From: Zingiber officinale | Taxonomy: Eukaryota; Streptophyta; Magnoliopsida; Zingiberales; Zingiberaceae | Direction of reading: 5' to 3' | Assembly: GCF_018446385.1 (NCBI RefSeq) | Contig: NC_055998.1 | Coordinates: 75,262,744 to 75,326,743, forward strand | Length of the DNA: 64,000 nt | Part shown: positions 1-12,420 of the stretch, one piece after another | Numbering within the stretch: the first letter of the stretch is position 1 | How the letters are laid out: each line of letters opens with the position of its first letter | The notes under the pieces: generated by a model | The model's database searches: none | The model's input: only the letters and a program-made list of their open reading frames with translations | Told to the model about the DNA's origin: nothing | Program-made: the position numbers and the translations under genes

Positions 1-744
1 TCTTTATCAATTGTTTCATTTCTATCTAATCTCATTTTTAATTTCTTCCAAGAGTTCATATTAGTTATATGTTCAATAGAATTTTCATGTTCTTTAAGTC
101 GTTCACTGATATGTTTCCAATCTCTAAACTCATCATTCGCTAAAGAACTTCTATTGTTTTCAGATTTAAATAACTTGTAACAAAAACAATAAACTTTATT
201 TACATGTTTACTATATACCAACCACTTTCGATCTCTTTCCTCTCAATTACTTAACTTTTTAAAATAATAAGTACTTGAAAAATGTCTAGAGTAGTGATCA
301 AAAGGAAATGTGAGATTTATTTCTCTTATAAGCCCCTTTTCAACTAAAATATCACGTGCATTATTATCAAGATTATCCCAATTTCTTGGGTCATATATAT
401 CAAGTGGAGGAATAAATTGTTTATCAATATTATTATTCTCATTATCTATTACATTAGTAACATTTTCATGCTCTCTTAAATTATCTTTATCTTCATTAAC
501 ATCATGAATTTCATTAGATTCATCATTAACATCATGAATTTCATTAGACTCCTCGCTAACATCATGTATTTCTTTAGACTCATTTACATTATCCCTATTT
601 AAAATTTCTATATTTTCATTAGAACTTGTACTTTTAACAAAGAATTTATTAAGAGCGTCTCTTTTGTGATTCAGTTAATTGTTCTAATCTTTTTCTTTTT
701 TTTTTCCTTTTTTCACATCCAGAAATATGTTTTTTAGGTAACAT
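1..744 (-). pseudogene. TTF-type zinc-finger hAT transposase-like (ZMYM1-like), N-terminal part, broken
   Basis: The minus-strand frame starts at 744 (MLPKKHISGCEKRKKK), a lysine-rich N-terminus that may be nuclear-targeting. After a D/N/E-rich linker with a repeated SNEIHDVN motif comes the family signature [10 protein letters not shown]. It is followed by the TTF zinc-finger core [21 protein letters not shown]-type residues and a [11 protein letters not shown] segment, and the frame leaves the window at position 1. Two lesions are visible. A one-base loss near 648-652 shifts frame just before ALNKFF. A TGA near 248-250 replaces the glycine expected before the ERDRKW block. The catalytic hAT domain would lie further left. 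It cannot encode a full transposase as it stands. Confidence 0.7.
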
Positions 745-1500
745 ATTATAATTCACAAAATCACAATTAAAAAGCTATAATTTAAATCAACTTAATCTAA
801 GTATAAAAGGAATAATAGCACCTGGATTGAAATTATTTGTAGGCTTAGCACTTAACAGCTTAAGCACCTCGCCTCGGACACGGTCGACTGTAGTAAAACA
901 CCTGTTATTAATTTAATAATTAAGTCAACATTAAATTCCAAATTTACAATTAATTAATTAACAAAAAATTCATATTCTATGAACAATTAGCTAATTAACA
1001 AAAAAAAAATCCTAGTACAGCACCGTGTAGAGTCTGTAGACTTGCAATCGTCGGCTCGCAAGTCGCAACAGAGCGGAGCAGCCGTGTAGAGCAGAGGCGG
1101 AGCGATTCGCTAGAGAAGAGGACTCAAAGCCAGAGGAGCAGGAGAGCAGCTTAACAGAACAGCCGAACAGGCCCTGGCAGCGGTAGGGAAGCGGCGTTTT
1201 CTTCTTCAGCAGTTCAGCTCCTCCGTCCTCCGATGCTGCTCGGTGCGCCGAGTAGTACGCCTCGTGCAGTCGTGAGTCGGGGGCAGTGTGTTTCCGGCAG
1301 TGGCGCGGCCGTGCGGGGGAGAGCGGAGTACTGGCGGAGAGGGTCCCTGCTGTCCCTCTCTATCGCGCGGCCCTTCGATGCGCTCGGAGCAGTAGCCGTC
1401 GGCCGACGGAGGTGAAGGAGAGTACGCAGTCTCGCAGCGGCGCAGCCGAACGGAGCGATTTCGCCAAAGGAGCAGCGCCGACGATGGATTTCGTGGAGCA

Positions 1501-1705
1501 GTAGCCGACGGATGCAAAAAGCACGGATGCAAAAGGCAAAAGGAAGGATGCGAAAAGTAAAAGGAAAGTAAGCACTGAGAAATAATCGGCGGATGCAAAA
1601 GCCAAAAAGCAAAAGGAAGCAAAAGGAACGTTGGCAGCTGTCGGCGGATGCAAAAGTCAAAAAGCAAACTGAAAATAAACAGCAGCCGACGGATGCAAAA
1701 AAAAA
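1501..1705 (-). repeat. Subterminal CGGATGCAAAA repeats of the hAT element
   Basis: The motif CGGATGCAAAA recurs about five times, at roughly 1509, 1524, 1590, 1644 and 1690, separated by A-rich spacers such as GCCAAAAAGCAAAAGG. Clusters of short repeats just inside the terminus are known transposase-binding sites in hAT elements. That role here is inferred from position. Confidence 0.5.
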
Positions 1706-1766
1706 AAAAAAACAAAAGAAAATAACATTTAACCTAATTATTAAATACATATTTATCTGTAAATTT

Positions 1767-1841
1767 GGGCCCCCCAAAATATTGGGCCCTGGGCAGATGC
1801 CCAGGACCGCCCGGCCTCTGGGCCGGGCCTGCCCATCTCTG
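1767..1841 (-). repeat. Terminal GC-rich sequence of the hAT element
   Basis: This is a palindrome-rich stretch of GGGCCC, CTGGGCAGATGCCCAG and GGCCTCTGGGCC motifs beside a poly-A tract at 1697-1711. On the minus strand it forms the start of the element. No partner repeat is available in the window. Confidence 0.5.
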
Positions 1842-2401
1842 GCGAACTTATTTTTTTCTTTAATATTTTAATATTTTTTAAAAATGTTAAAAAAATATTC
1901 ATTAAAAAATAAATTAAAAAATCTAAATATAAATTCTAAAATATTATAGACTTTTTTTTTACTTTCAAAATCTAGAGATGATGATGACCCTACGAACCCC
2001 AATTTATTCGCATCACGCAATTCTACTAATCTAAATATCATTCCCACCTACAACATTATGATTAAACACCTTGCTACATCGTTTTCTCTTTTCATCCTCA
2101 ATCTATTCAACTTTACTTAGTGGATGCTAGCCCCGGCACATGTAATTTGTCCGTGTTGCTCAAGTTACTTGCCAGTCAAGCTTTTTTGCTTTTCTAGTCA
2201 ACAAGTCCACTTTACTTTCAAATTTATTGGTCAACAAATAAATACTAAATATGTATTGACCTTGACTCTTGCTTACTTAACACTTAAGTTTATTGGTATT
2301 TTTGGTCCCACAAGTCCACTTGACTTATCTATTTTTATGTGGGCCATAGTCAATGAATATAAACTAAATAAGTATTTTTTTAATAATAAAAATAAATTAT
2401 A
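1842..2401. other. Unassigned AT-rich spacer
   Basis: No coding region, RNA gene or transposon terminus can be supported here. The stretch is AT-rich, with scattered CAAGTCCACTT/CACTTGACTT words that may be decayed repeat sequence. Confidence 0.4.

Positions 2402-2436
<35 letters not shown>
2402..2436. repeat. (AAT)n microsatellite
   Basis: About eleven to twelve AAT units lie in a row. It is a simple repeat likely to vary in length. Confidence 0.9.
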
Positions 2437-2437
<1 letters not shown>

Positions 2438-3086
2438 TAAAATGAATCAAAATAGTAACCTCACCGAGCAGCCCAAACGCAACTTAAAGAAGCACTTTTT
2501 CGTTTCTCTAGAAAGATCCATAAGCTTTAAATGGCTACAAGGCATGATTTTTTCATTTGATCCTCAAAGTTTGGAGAATTGTTTTGCTTACACTTGGAGT
2601 TTCAGGAAATGCCAGATTTCTCCTGAAATTTCAGATTATTGCAGTCAGCACTCGGCATCGATTGATACAAATAGAGCCATCGTTATCGGGGGGCAAGATG
2701 AAGCAAAATTGGAAACCTTAGAGGGTGAAAACATTATGTTTGCTATAATTTGGGAGCAAAATGAAAATTGAGCGTTTTCGCGACGGCCATCACGTCACTA
2801 TTATTCTTTGTGCCAGCTTCGTACGCTGTGCCTTGCTGAGGAAGGAAAAGATTTGAACGGACAGGGGTAAAATGGGTAATTTACATATAGGTCGATCGTC
2901 GCCGTCCGCCGAGTAAAATCAGACAGCTAGGACCGTCCATCACCGGAGCCACCTTCCCACTCGCTCCGAACGTGCGGGGCTCAGGACGTTTTATTAGTAG
3001 AAGCCCAACCGCCCCTTCGTGCAGACTTTCACCAGCATCTTTTGGTTTGTTGCTATTCCTGCTCCCGTACGAGCCCGTCTCTCGCA
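2437..3086 (+). promoter_or_regulatory. Upstream region and 5' leader of the Argonaute gene
   Basis: This stretch separates the microsatellite from the Argonaute start codon. A 109-codon open frame at 2442-2771 has no recognisable domain and is not called as a gene. It contains a short hairpin (TTTCAGGA ... TCCTGAAA, near 2600-2630). From about 2880 base composition becomes GC-rich, as expected for a transcribed leader. No convincing TATA box stands at the expected distance, so the transcription start is not placed. Confidence 0.35.
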
Positions 3087-6000
3087 ATGTCCGGCGAACG
3101 AGGAGCATATGGAGGTGGTCGCCGTGGCGGTGGACGGGGCGGTCGGGGTCCTGTTGACGGCGGCAGATCGCGTGGCGGCGGAGGAAGGGGCGGATATGCT
3201 CCGGCTCCTCGCTCTCAGGAATCGTCGACGACTCCGTCCGCATCGTACCGTCCTTCGCCGACGGCCACAGCAGCAGATTCGCCTTCGTCCTCTTCTATCG
3301 GCGAGGAACTCCGGCATCTCACGATCGCCGAGCCCGCGAAGGAGCAGACTCCTCAGCCGGCGGCGCCTCCGGCCTCTAGCAAGGGTATGAGGCATCCGGC
3401 TCGGCCGGATTTCGGCACCGTCGGAAGGCCGTGCTTAGTTAGGGCTAACCATTTCCTTGTCGAGATCGCCGACAATACTCTTTTCCACTATGATGTAAGT
3501 TTCTATTTTTCTCTTTCGTTATGCATCGTTCTTCCCGTTTGATCGAGAATACCTTGTTCTGAATTTGTAGGTGAGTATAGTGCCCGAATCAGTGTCCAGA
3601 GCTACCAATAGAAAAATCATCTCTGAGCTTGTCAAGGCACATAAGGATAAAGCCTTGGGAAGGAGAATGCCAGCTTATGATGGAAGGAAGAGCCTGTATA
3701 CGGCTGGTACTTTTCCTTTTGAGTCAAAGGAGTTCACGGTTTCACTGCCTGAAAATGATGGAAGGTACTGTTTCTCAACTGAAGCTTTATGCTGACTGTA
3801 TTTGTTAAAATCGTGTGGTTTTCCTCTTCTTCAGGAAGGCCAAGGAATTTAGAGTGATTATTAAGCTTGCTGGAAACGCAAGCATACACAACCTGAAGGA
3901 GTTTTTAGCTGGTCGACAGTTTGAGGCGCCTCAAGAAGTCATTCAAGCCCTTGATATTGTTCTTAGGGAGTCTCCATCTACCAAGTACTTCTGTTTCCTT
4001 TTCTTTCTGTACAATTTTCTCAAGTACTATATTATTGTTAATATTATTTTCGTTGCAACTTGTTCTGCTTCAGGTATACTTCTGTAGCACGGTCCTTCTT
4101 TTCCCCGAGTTTTGGGCATCGGGCACCCATTGGAGAAGGCTTAGAATGCTGGAGGGGCTACTATCAAAGTCTTCGACCAACACAAATGGGCTTGTCTTTG
4201 AACATAGGTAAGTCTTGCTGGAAGTGTTCTTTTGTTTATCTGTTTTGAGGAAACTATCAATTCATCTAGGGTATATTCCATTATATAAGGTGGGTTGTAA
4301 TCTTGCGACTAAAGTTTTCAGTAACATGTCATCTGAATTGTATTACTTTACTTCATTTTTTGTTGATTAAGTGTCTGGGAGAGGTCCAAGAAAACCCTGA
4401 ACGAAAGGCTTATATATCCTGTCTTTTGATATGATACCTCGTGTTAACAGTTAATTGATCCTAACGGGTTTATTTTTTCCTTGTTATCCATATTGCTAGG
4501 GTTATCATTACCTTTTGAGATAACATGTTTCTCTCTGCAGATATCTCTGCAACATCTTTCTATAAGCCCATGAACGTTGTTGAATTTGTAATGGAGTATC
4601 TTAATCTGCGGGATACTTCAAGGACCTTATCTGATCAAGATAGAGCTAAGGTTTTTATATTTCAATCTACTATGAAATGTCATAAACTTCCATTTATTTT
4701 TCTCAGTAAAGTTGTTTATTGCTGCCAGTTATTCGTTGATTCCTTAATTGTGGTTGCTGCATTTGTCTGATTTTGTTGATGCTACATATTTTATCATTTA
4801 TATGAACTCCTGGAAATTGATAGGTCAAGCGAGCCATACGTGGAGTAAGAGTTGAGGCAGTTCACAGAAGAGATTTAAGAATACGATACAAGATCAATGG
4901 ATTGACAAAGGAGCCACTGAGACAACTAAAGTACAGTACCGGTCTCCATAATCGTTTGAGAAATTCTGTGTTCATCCTTATTGTTTCTATATTAAGGGAA
5001 TTCGTTCTCTAGGTTTCCTATCAGCGAAACACAAACTGAGATATCAGTGGTCCAATACTTTAAGGAACGGTATAATTACAATTTGATGTGTGTTTCATGG
5101 CCTTGCCTCCTGGCTGGTAGTGAGAGCAAACCAACCTACTTACCAATGGAGGTACATATATGATTTGCTAATTTTCTCAAACATATGTTCTTCACTGAAT
5201 GATCTGTGGATGTCCAGGTTTGCGCAATTGTTGAGGGACAACGCTATTCAAAAAAGCTAAGTGAGGGACAGGTAACCGCAATATTGAGAAATACATGCCA
5301 GAGGCCGGTGGACAGAGAACGTAGCATTCGTGAGGTTTGTGATACTACACATTGTTCTTGTTCGTTAAAGTACTATTGTAAAGTTAAAACTTTTAGATGC
5401 TTCTTGTTCATGTAACTTCTATATGATGATGATGATTTGTCAGATGGTTGGACAAAACAACTACAATAATGATTTATTCACGAAGGAATTTGGTTTAAGG
5501 ATGAAGTATGAGCTCACTACTGTAGAAGCTCGTGTTCTACCTCCTCCAAGGGTATTCTCCCTTTAAATATTTTACTCTTGTGTAGTAATTCTTGACTAGT
5601 TACTAATGCTATAGTTAACTTATTTCAATGTATTTGTTTTGAATGTTGCAGCTAATGTATCATGACTCTGGTAGAGAAAAATCCTGCAATCCTTCTGTCG
5701 GTCAGTGGAACATGATAAACAAGGTAACATGTTTTATTTTGCTTGTAATTTTAGCAATTTGTCATTAGTTTTTAATAGGATCAAAATTTTTAGAGTTTTC
5801 AATTTCAATGTTTTTTTTATAAGAATGTATTATCTGACAAATAAAAAAGGAATCAATTAGATCTGTTAATGATTTCTTGTTCTTATCTGCACTTTGATAT
5901 ATACATCTTTTATGTGTTGCTTCTCAGAAAATGGTGAATGGTGCTTCTGTTGATTATTGGACTTGCTTGAGTTTCGCGTCACGACTTAGACAGGAGGAAG

Positions 6001-8143
6001 TATCTAACTTTTGTCAAGAACTGATTGGCATGTGTAATAACAATGGAATGGTATGGATGCTTCACGTCAATCACTATAATTTTCTCTTAATTGACATTTA
6101 TACAATCTATTTGATTCTACATAATTTTTTTAAAGGTTATCAAGCCACCTTTTGTCAATTTCAAATTTGCTCGTGTTGATCGATTAGACTTTGCTTTGAG
6201 AGACGTTAACAATAGCTCAATTGAAGCATTTAAACGAGCTGGGATTCAAGGGAAGCACATCCAGTTGTTGATTGTGATCTTACCAGAGATGAAGGGCTAT
6301 TACGGTATTTTGCCCAATGACTATCCTTAGAAGTATTGAAAAATTTGTTGTCTGATTTTGGTTCAATCTATGATGGATGAACAGGGAATATCAAGAGAAT
6401 TTGTGAAACTGAGCTCGGTATCGTGTCACAGTGTTGCAATCCAAGGCAGGTATCTAAATGCAACAAACAATATTTGGAAAATGTCTCGCTGAAGATCAAT
6501 GTTAAGGTTTGTTATTATTGTGTCCACTATGATTGACCATGATTATTAGCTAATTATCTGCCTGTATGCTAATCCTCTTTCGTATATAATTGAGCAGTGT
6601 GGTGGACGCAATACAGTACTTGAAGATGCCATTTACCGGAGGATACCTCTTGTAAGTGATATACCAACAATTTTCTTTGGGGCTGATGTATCACACCCTT
6701 CTCCGGGGGAGGATTCTTTGTCTTCCATTGCTGCAGTTGTAGCTTCGATTGACTGGCCTCAGATCTCCAAGTACAGAGGTTTATTCTCGACCCAACAGCA
6801 TAGACAAGAAATAATCAACGATTTATTTAATGTTGATCAAGACCCTAAAAAAGGACACACCCCTGGCGGGATGATACGGTACATTTTTGTTGTTTCTCGT
6901 TTGTATAAATTTTAGTGAGATTGATATTAAACATGTGTTCTTTTTCAGCGAACTGCTGATAGCATTTTACCGCTCAACAAATCAAAAACCTGGAAGAATA
7001 ATTTTCTATAGGTTGGCCTAGATCCATTGAAACCAATAGTTGTGATGTGATTTCTTAATCAAGAATGTTTTTACCGCAGGGATGGGGTCAGCGAAGGGCA
7101 ATTTAGCCAAGTGTTGCTGTATGAAATGGATGCTATAAGAAAGGTTCGGTACTTTCCCATGGTTTATTTTTTTATCAATCCTTTATCATTATTCTTGTAT
7201 GACATTTGCATTGTTGTTTCTGATCATGAAATCAGGCTTGTGCTTCTTTACAAGAGGGATATCTTCCGCCAGTCACGTTTATTGTAGTCCAGAAGCGACA
7301 TCACACAAGGTTGTTCCCGGAAGTCCATGGAAATCAGGGATCGACGGACAGAAGTGGCAATATTTTGCCTGGTTAGTTGCATTTGATTCAAAAATTGTCT
7401 CAGGGATTTTGTACTTATAATCTTTTTACTCCTAGGTACTGTTGTCGATCGTAAAATTTGTCATCCAACAGAATTCGACTTTTATTTATGTAGTCATGCT
7501 GGGATACAGGTACTGATTGAATTACTTTGATGTGAAACATACTAAAAGCATACTGGTTTCAACACTACTTCCCAGGGCATGATCGGTTGCCATTATGAAG
7601 CCCTCAAGATACTATGCTTTCAAGTCTCTACGAATATAATGTTTTTGTAATGTGTTTTTTTTTCTTATAACAGGGTACGAGCAAGCCGACTCATTATCAT
7701 GTTTTATTGGACGAAAACAAATTCTCCGCAAATGCATTGCAGACCTTAACTAACAACTTGTGTTACACGTACTTAGCATTTCTCATGTTATATTTCTTTC
7801 ATTTTTTCTTCTCAAGTCTTTCTTTTGTTGCTTGTAATTTCATTTTGTTCTTGCAAAAAACAGATACGCGCGGTGTACTCGTTCAGTTTCTATTGGTAAG
7901 TTTTGCAATCCTTCTATGTCGTTCATGTGTGTTAGTGTTTCATAGCAATTAAATCTACCTCATCTCTTTACAGTTCCGCCTGCATATTATGCTCACTTGG
8001 TCGCATTTAGAGCTCGCTATTACATGGAGGGCGAATCCTCTGAAACTGATTCAGGTCCGAGTCAAACGAGAGATGCGCCTATCCCAGTACAATTCTTTCC
8101 CCGAGTTAAAGATCAAGTGAAGGATGTCATGTTTTACTGCTGA
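3087..8143 (+). CDS. Argonaute protein, AGO5/MEL1 clade (21 exons, 955 aa)
   Basis: Exons: 3087-3494, 3571-3764, 3835-3984, 4074-4207, 4541-4650, 4824-4930, 5013-5151, 5218-5334, 5444-5551, 5652-5723, 5928-6050, 6136-6304, 6385-6506, 6598-6878, 6949-7011, 7080-7143, 7236-7371, 7436-7509, 7674-7768, 7864-7895, 7974-8143. All junctions are GT/AG and keep frame, giving 2868 nt with stop. The protein has a Gly/Arg-rich N-terminus (residues ~5-40), an N domain with [12 protein letters not shown] at the linker, PAZ at about 300-430, MID with the [12 protein letters not shown] block, and PIWI. The slicer tetrad is complete: D681 (GADVSHP), E722 (HRQEI), D767 ([10 protein letters not shown]) and H907 (PPAYYAHL). 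It ends MFYC, as family members do. [14 protein letters not shown] and RQEII favour AGO5/MEL1 over AGO1 or AGO10. Members of that clade bind small RNAs, notably germline phased siRNAs, and can cleave targets. The clade call comes from recalled motifs, not a tree. The start is the first ATG before the GR-rich block. Confidence 0.92.
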
Positions 8144-10001
8144 AGTTCACTTCAAAATAGTGCCACTCTTTTTTGGGTTGAAAAGTAGGCTTCATTTTGC
8201 TCAACTCTAAAGGGTAATAGTCTCCATTAAGAGATGGACCTCTGTTTAAACTTAATAGTTTGTTGGCATACCGTATAACGATTTAGGGTTTATTTCAAGG
8301 TACATGACCTCTGTTATGTCCATCCGATAACACGGTTTAGTTACCGGCTTGACATTTTGAATTGTAAACATGACATATTTCTTAGTGGTTTAAATACTGA
8401 TGCTAAGTTTTAATTATAGAGTATGGATCGTAGTGGTGTTAAATATTTATCTTTGTTTATCAGTTATGACGTAGAATTAAATCATTTGTTCTTCTGCTGA
8501 ATGAAGTGGGTCTGGGACGGCCTGGCCTGTGGTCCTGAGTAAGAGTTACATTTTAATGTTGGGCCAGACCCATGGGCCTTAATGTGCGATGCACGCTCTG
8601 CTGTAGTGTCTAGTCGGTTGGAAGACTATTGTCTTGAAGGGACGATGACTAATGCCACCGCACCTGCCATTTGTCAATGGAGTAAGAGATTATGTGTCTG
8701 GGATAAGTGTCATTAGTTTTTTACTATAAAAAGGAGGAGACATGATCATACATTCGAAACTAGTTTTGAAGTTTTGGTGTCTCCTATCACACTCTCAAAG
8801 ATTAGGACAATGCTTAAGCTTGTGTGACCTTTTTGAAAGCTATTTCTTCTTTGTTTTTGGTTTTTTCCTTATTGCTTTTAGGATAAAGAATTTACAGAAG
8901 ATTATTATTATTATTATTATTAAAGACTTTGAGTTTGAATAGCTTATTTATCGAAATTGGATGGTGTTTGAGTTGGAGTTTGATAGTAAGAATGAAAACA
9001 TTTGACCTCTTTGTTATCCCTAATTAAGGAAGACAAACGCGAGTAAGATAAACTTACATATAGCTTAAAAAGGATAAGATACCAAGCCTATTTATATAAT
9101 TGGGATAAATATAGATAGTTGATAATAATGATGTTGATTGCCACATGATTTGTAAAATTACGATTCGGATTGTACGATCTGGAAGCACTAAATCAATTTA
9201 GGATCGATTGAGATCGAGTTTTATAGTGAAATTGAAGTAGGATCATTGTGAGCGTATAGGATCAGTACAATTCTATGATCCCACGCTTCTAAATTTTGAG
9301 ATGTCATAATTTTTTGTTCGGGTTGAATCATGAGACACAATACATCAAATTAAAATTCGTTCAGAAATCTACATTCGGATGTAATTCAAAACCACAGTCT
9401 TAGGTCTAAAAATATGTCGTTTAAAGTTTTTTTGGATGCTTTGAACAATTTTCATCATTGTATTTGGGTTATTTTTCATCTCTTGCATCGTTAGGGTTGT
9501 GAAACAATTTAAAACATTCATTTAGTTGATGTTCGATAGTTTTGATCATTAAAAATATTTTTTTTCATTTCTTTCTCTAAAATTATGAGTTTTAAATATC
9601 TATCTCCTAATATTTTATTGAATCAACATGTCTTTAAAAGATTTTTTTCAACCCTTAGTGTTCGAAACAATGGAATTAATATCCGATCCTACCTATCTTA
9701 CTCTTACCGATTTGATCCTACCGATTCAATTCATATCCCAAATTTACTTTCTGACCAATTTGATCCTATCGATTTAATCTAGATCCTAAATTAATCTTGC
9801 CTAGGATGACGATATTGTGTAAAAACAAAGCCAATTTGTTGGGTGAACAAAGTGTTCATGCTGTAGTTTTCTTGTAAGCTCATAACGGGAGGAATACAAC
9901 AAATATATTTTATCTTAAATAATTAAGACGAAATATAAGTAGTTGACCATGATAATTACATAAAAGCAAGGTTTACCTTTTGGATTAATAAAGCATCGAG
10001 G
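8144..10001. other. Argonaute 3' flank and intergenic DNA
   Basis: The first few hundred bases probably contain the Argonaute 3' untranslated region. An isolated TATA-like sequence (ACTATAAAAAGGAGG, near 8722) precedes a GT-rich stretch that might be the remains of an LTR, but no paired terminus was found. A short ATT run lies at 8901-8923. Nothing else can be supported. Confidence 0.35.
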
Positions 10002-10603
10002 TAGGGCTGTAAATAAATTAAACGTTCGTGAACAAGTTTGGTATTCGGCTTGGTAAAAATTTATTTATGTTCGTTCAATATAAATAAAATTAATTAAATA
10101 AAAAAGGTTGAACAACTCGTTAAGCTAAACAAACAAGCTTAAACACATATGTGTTCAGTTCTTTAACGTCCGTGAACAATGTTCGTGAACAACATTCATG
10201 AACAATGTTCACGGACCATATTCATAAAACTCTTTTCAATATACTAAATAAATAATAAAATAAAATAAAATAAATAAATTTAAATTATCAAGCTCAATAA
10301 CAATCAAATAACTAAAAATTTAAAACAATCAAACAAGCTTGAATTGAGAGCTTAATAACATCTAAACAAACCAAGCTCGAATCAAACTCAACCAAGCTTG
10401 AATTGAGAGCTTGATAACATCTAAACAAACCAAGCTCAAGCTCAAGTCAAGCTTCAAATAAGCTCAAGCTCATAAAAAATAAACCAAGTCAAGCTTGAAC
10501 ACTCATTTTAAAAGCTTGATTCATTTTAAGCTCGGCTCGATTTGATTACCTTATCAAACAAGTTTGAACATCGAAATCTCGGCTCGGCTTATTTACAACC
10601 CTA
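10002..10603. mobile_element. Non-autonomous hAT-like element with TIRs and 8-bp target duplication
   Basis: The left end reads TAGGGCTGTAAATAA. The right end, reverse complemented, reads TAGGGTTGTAAATAA, giving terminal inverted repeats with one mismatch over 15 bases. The flanks are CATCGAGG (9994-10001) and CATCGAGA (10604-10611), an 8-bp duplication with one mismatch, the length produced by hAT transposases. The 602-bp interior is AT-rich, rich in GTTCGTGAACA and CAAGCTTGAATTGAGAGC words partly repeated in tandem, and has no coding capacity. It depends on a transposase encoded elsewhere. Confidence 0.8.
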
Positions 10604-12420
10604 CATCGAGACGTCAAGGTTGAGCACCAAGAGGGAACCAATCTAACCTTTTTTTTTAACGAAAGCTTAGGATACGATAGGTCGAGTTGAGCCAACAAAC
10701 AAGACAAACAAGTGACAAGCATTAGAAAAAAGATTGTGAAGTTAACAAAGATCTTAAAAATGATTGCCGAGTCTAGATGAACAAGTTGAAGAAATATAAT
10801 TAACATAGATAATCAATCCCTTTTTTCATTTTATTTTAAATTAAAATCAAACGAATGTGAAGGGCTAGGCAATGTGATCCTACCACCATAAGTAGACAAA
10901 AATGTGGAAAACGATATGAATGATCACACTAGTGTATGAGAGACCCGATCTAAAATGAATACTTCCAAATTAAACTCAGTTGGACAAGTCACATGGTGGT
11001 CCTTCTATCACATTATGCATTATTCATTCATACCCTAAACCCTAAAAAGTTATCTTACTACGAAATAATGAAATCGACCTTTTGTTTTAGTTACGAAATA
11101 TTCCCATACAACATTTTGCAATCTCTCCTAATAATGTCATTGTATGAATTCAAACCCTACACGCTTGCTAATCAAAAAATTCATTTGGATCAAATAGATT
11201 TTTGAGTGGCACACCATCAGCAAATTGGATAAAGAAGCAAGCAATTGAATAAAGGCATGGTCATTGACATGGTTGTCCTCTACATTTGATGTTATATGTT
11301 TCTAATTCAATGTTATATATTTCTACATATGATGTTACATTCTCATAATATTGCCAAAATCTAAATTACTTAATCAACTTTTGGATGACTTTCTTTATGC
11401 AATTTTTTCCCATGTTTTTTTAAAAAATTTCCGAAGATGGTTTTAGTTAGCAATAACATCATTACACGGTTTTAGGATAGATGACAAAGACAAGTAATTA
11501 ACAATAGCAAGCAATTAGCAAATTGGATTCATTTCATGTCTTCTTGCAATTAACATCAAAACATTTGGACTAGTTTTTATATAGTGATGGGTGATGCGAT
11601 TAAGGTTTAAAAACTTCTTCAAATAATATTGTTAACTATATGAATTCAAACTTTTAACATTTGGCTAAAAGTCCTTAATTTAGCTTGCTTATCATTAGAA
11701 CACATATCTACTTACTTACTATTGAGTGTCTATTTTTGAAATTAAGATCGGACATCAAGCATGATTAATTTCCATATAGTGCGATGAGGATACGAGTAAA
11801 AAGTTCAGAAAATCACTATCAATATAATTGACTAGCAATTCAAACCTAAGGGTTAAATTCATTGTTATTGATTGGCTAGTAATTACTATGGATTCTAAGG
11901 TCTCTTTCGATGAACTAACTCAAATTCTCAAAGTGTACGTGATGCCATGGGATGGAATCGAATGCGATAAGAGATTTAAAGACATGTAACTAAGTGTTTT
12001 TTTCCTTCTTGGGTTCAAATTTCTCTTTTAAACATTTCAAATCATATTTTCAATTTATAAAAAAAAGTTAGCCATAAAAATGTGAAAGTCGATACTTCCT
12101 CACAAAAAATAACAAGAAATGATTCGATATAAACTAAACAATCAATCGGTCCAAATAAATAAATATGTGTATCAAACCCAACCTCTAGAGATTAGTTACA
12201 ACTACAAGTACTCATCTAGTTCTTTAGCTCATCTCTATTTAATTGCTCAACTACTTGTTATCTAGATCCTAATTAACGACTATATTAAGTCAATTTCAGA
12301 TGCATCATCTAAACCACAAATTCGGGTTAATTAAGAAATACAATATTTGAAAACCACAACTTTTCTGATTAATTAAGAATCCCTACCACAAAATTAACAC
12401 GATATATATATATATAATCC
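10604..12420. other. Unassigned AT-rich intergenic DNA
   Basis: No gene, RNA or transposon end is supported. A short (AT)n run lies just before 12421. Several short open frames here carry no domain and have the codon content of random AT-rich sequence. Confidence 0.4.

Larger units (their letters stand above)
1..1841 (-). mobile_element. hAT-superfamily DNA transposon, 5' part (other end outside window)
   Basis: The element reads leftward. Its outer end lies near 1841, where the minus strand begins CAGAGATGGGCAGGCCCGG, a GC-rich terminal sequence of the kind seen in plant hAT elements whose transposase has an N-terminal TTF zinc finger. Inside this end come short subterminal repeats (1501-1705), a GC-rich untranslated stretch (about 1020-1500) and then a broken transposase-like reading frame (744 to 1). 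The left terminus and the target duplication are outside the window, so superfamily assignment rests on the protein and on the style of the terminus. The GC-rich stretch contains open frames on both strands that match nothing and look like leader sequence. Confidence 0.6.

Noticed and set aside
1206-1777. Long overlapping open frames on both strands in a GC-rich stretch
   Set aside because: They overlap in several frames, show no domain and lie in the leader of the hAT element. High GC content alone keeps them free of stops.
2442-2771. 109-codon plus-strand open frame upstream of the Argonaute
   Set aside because: No domain, no codon bias and no splice or promoter context support it; it begins right after a microsatellite. 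Kept only as a remark.
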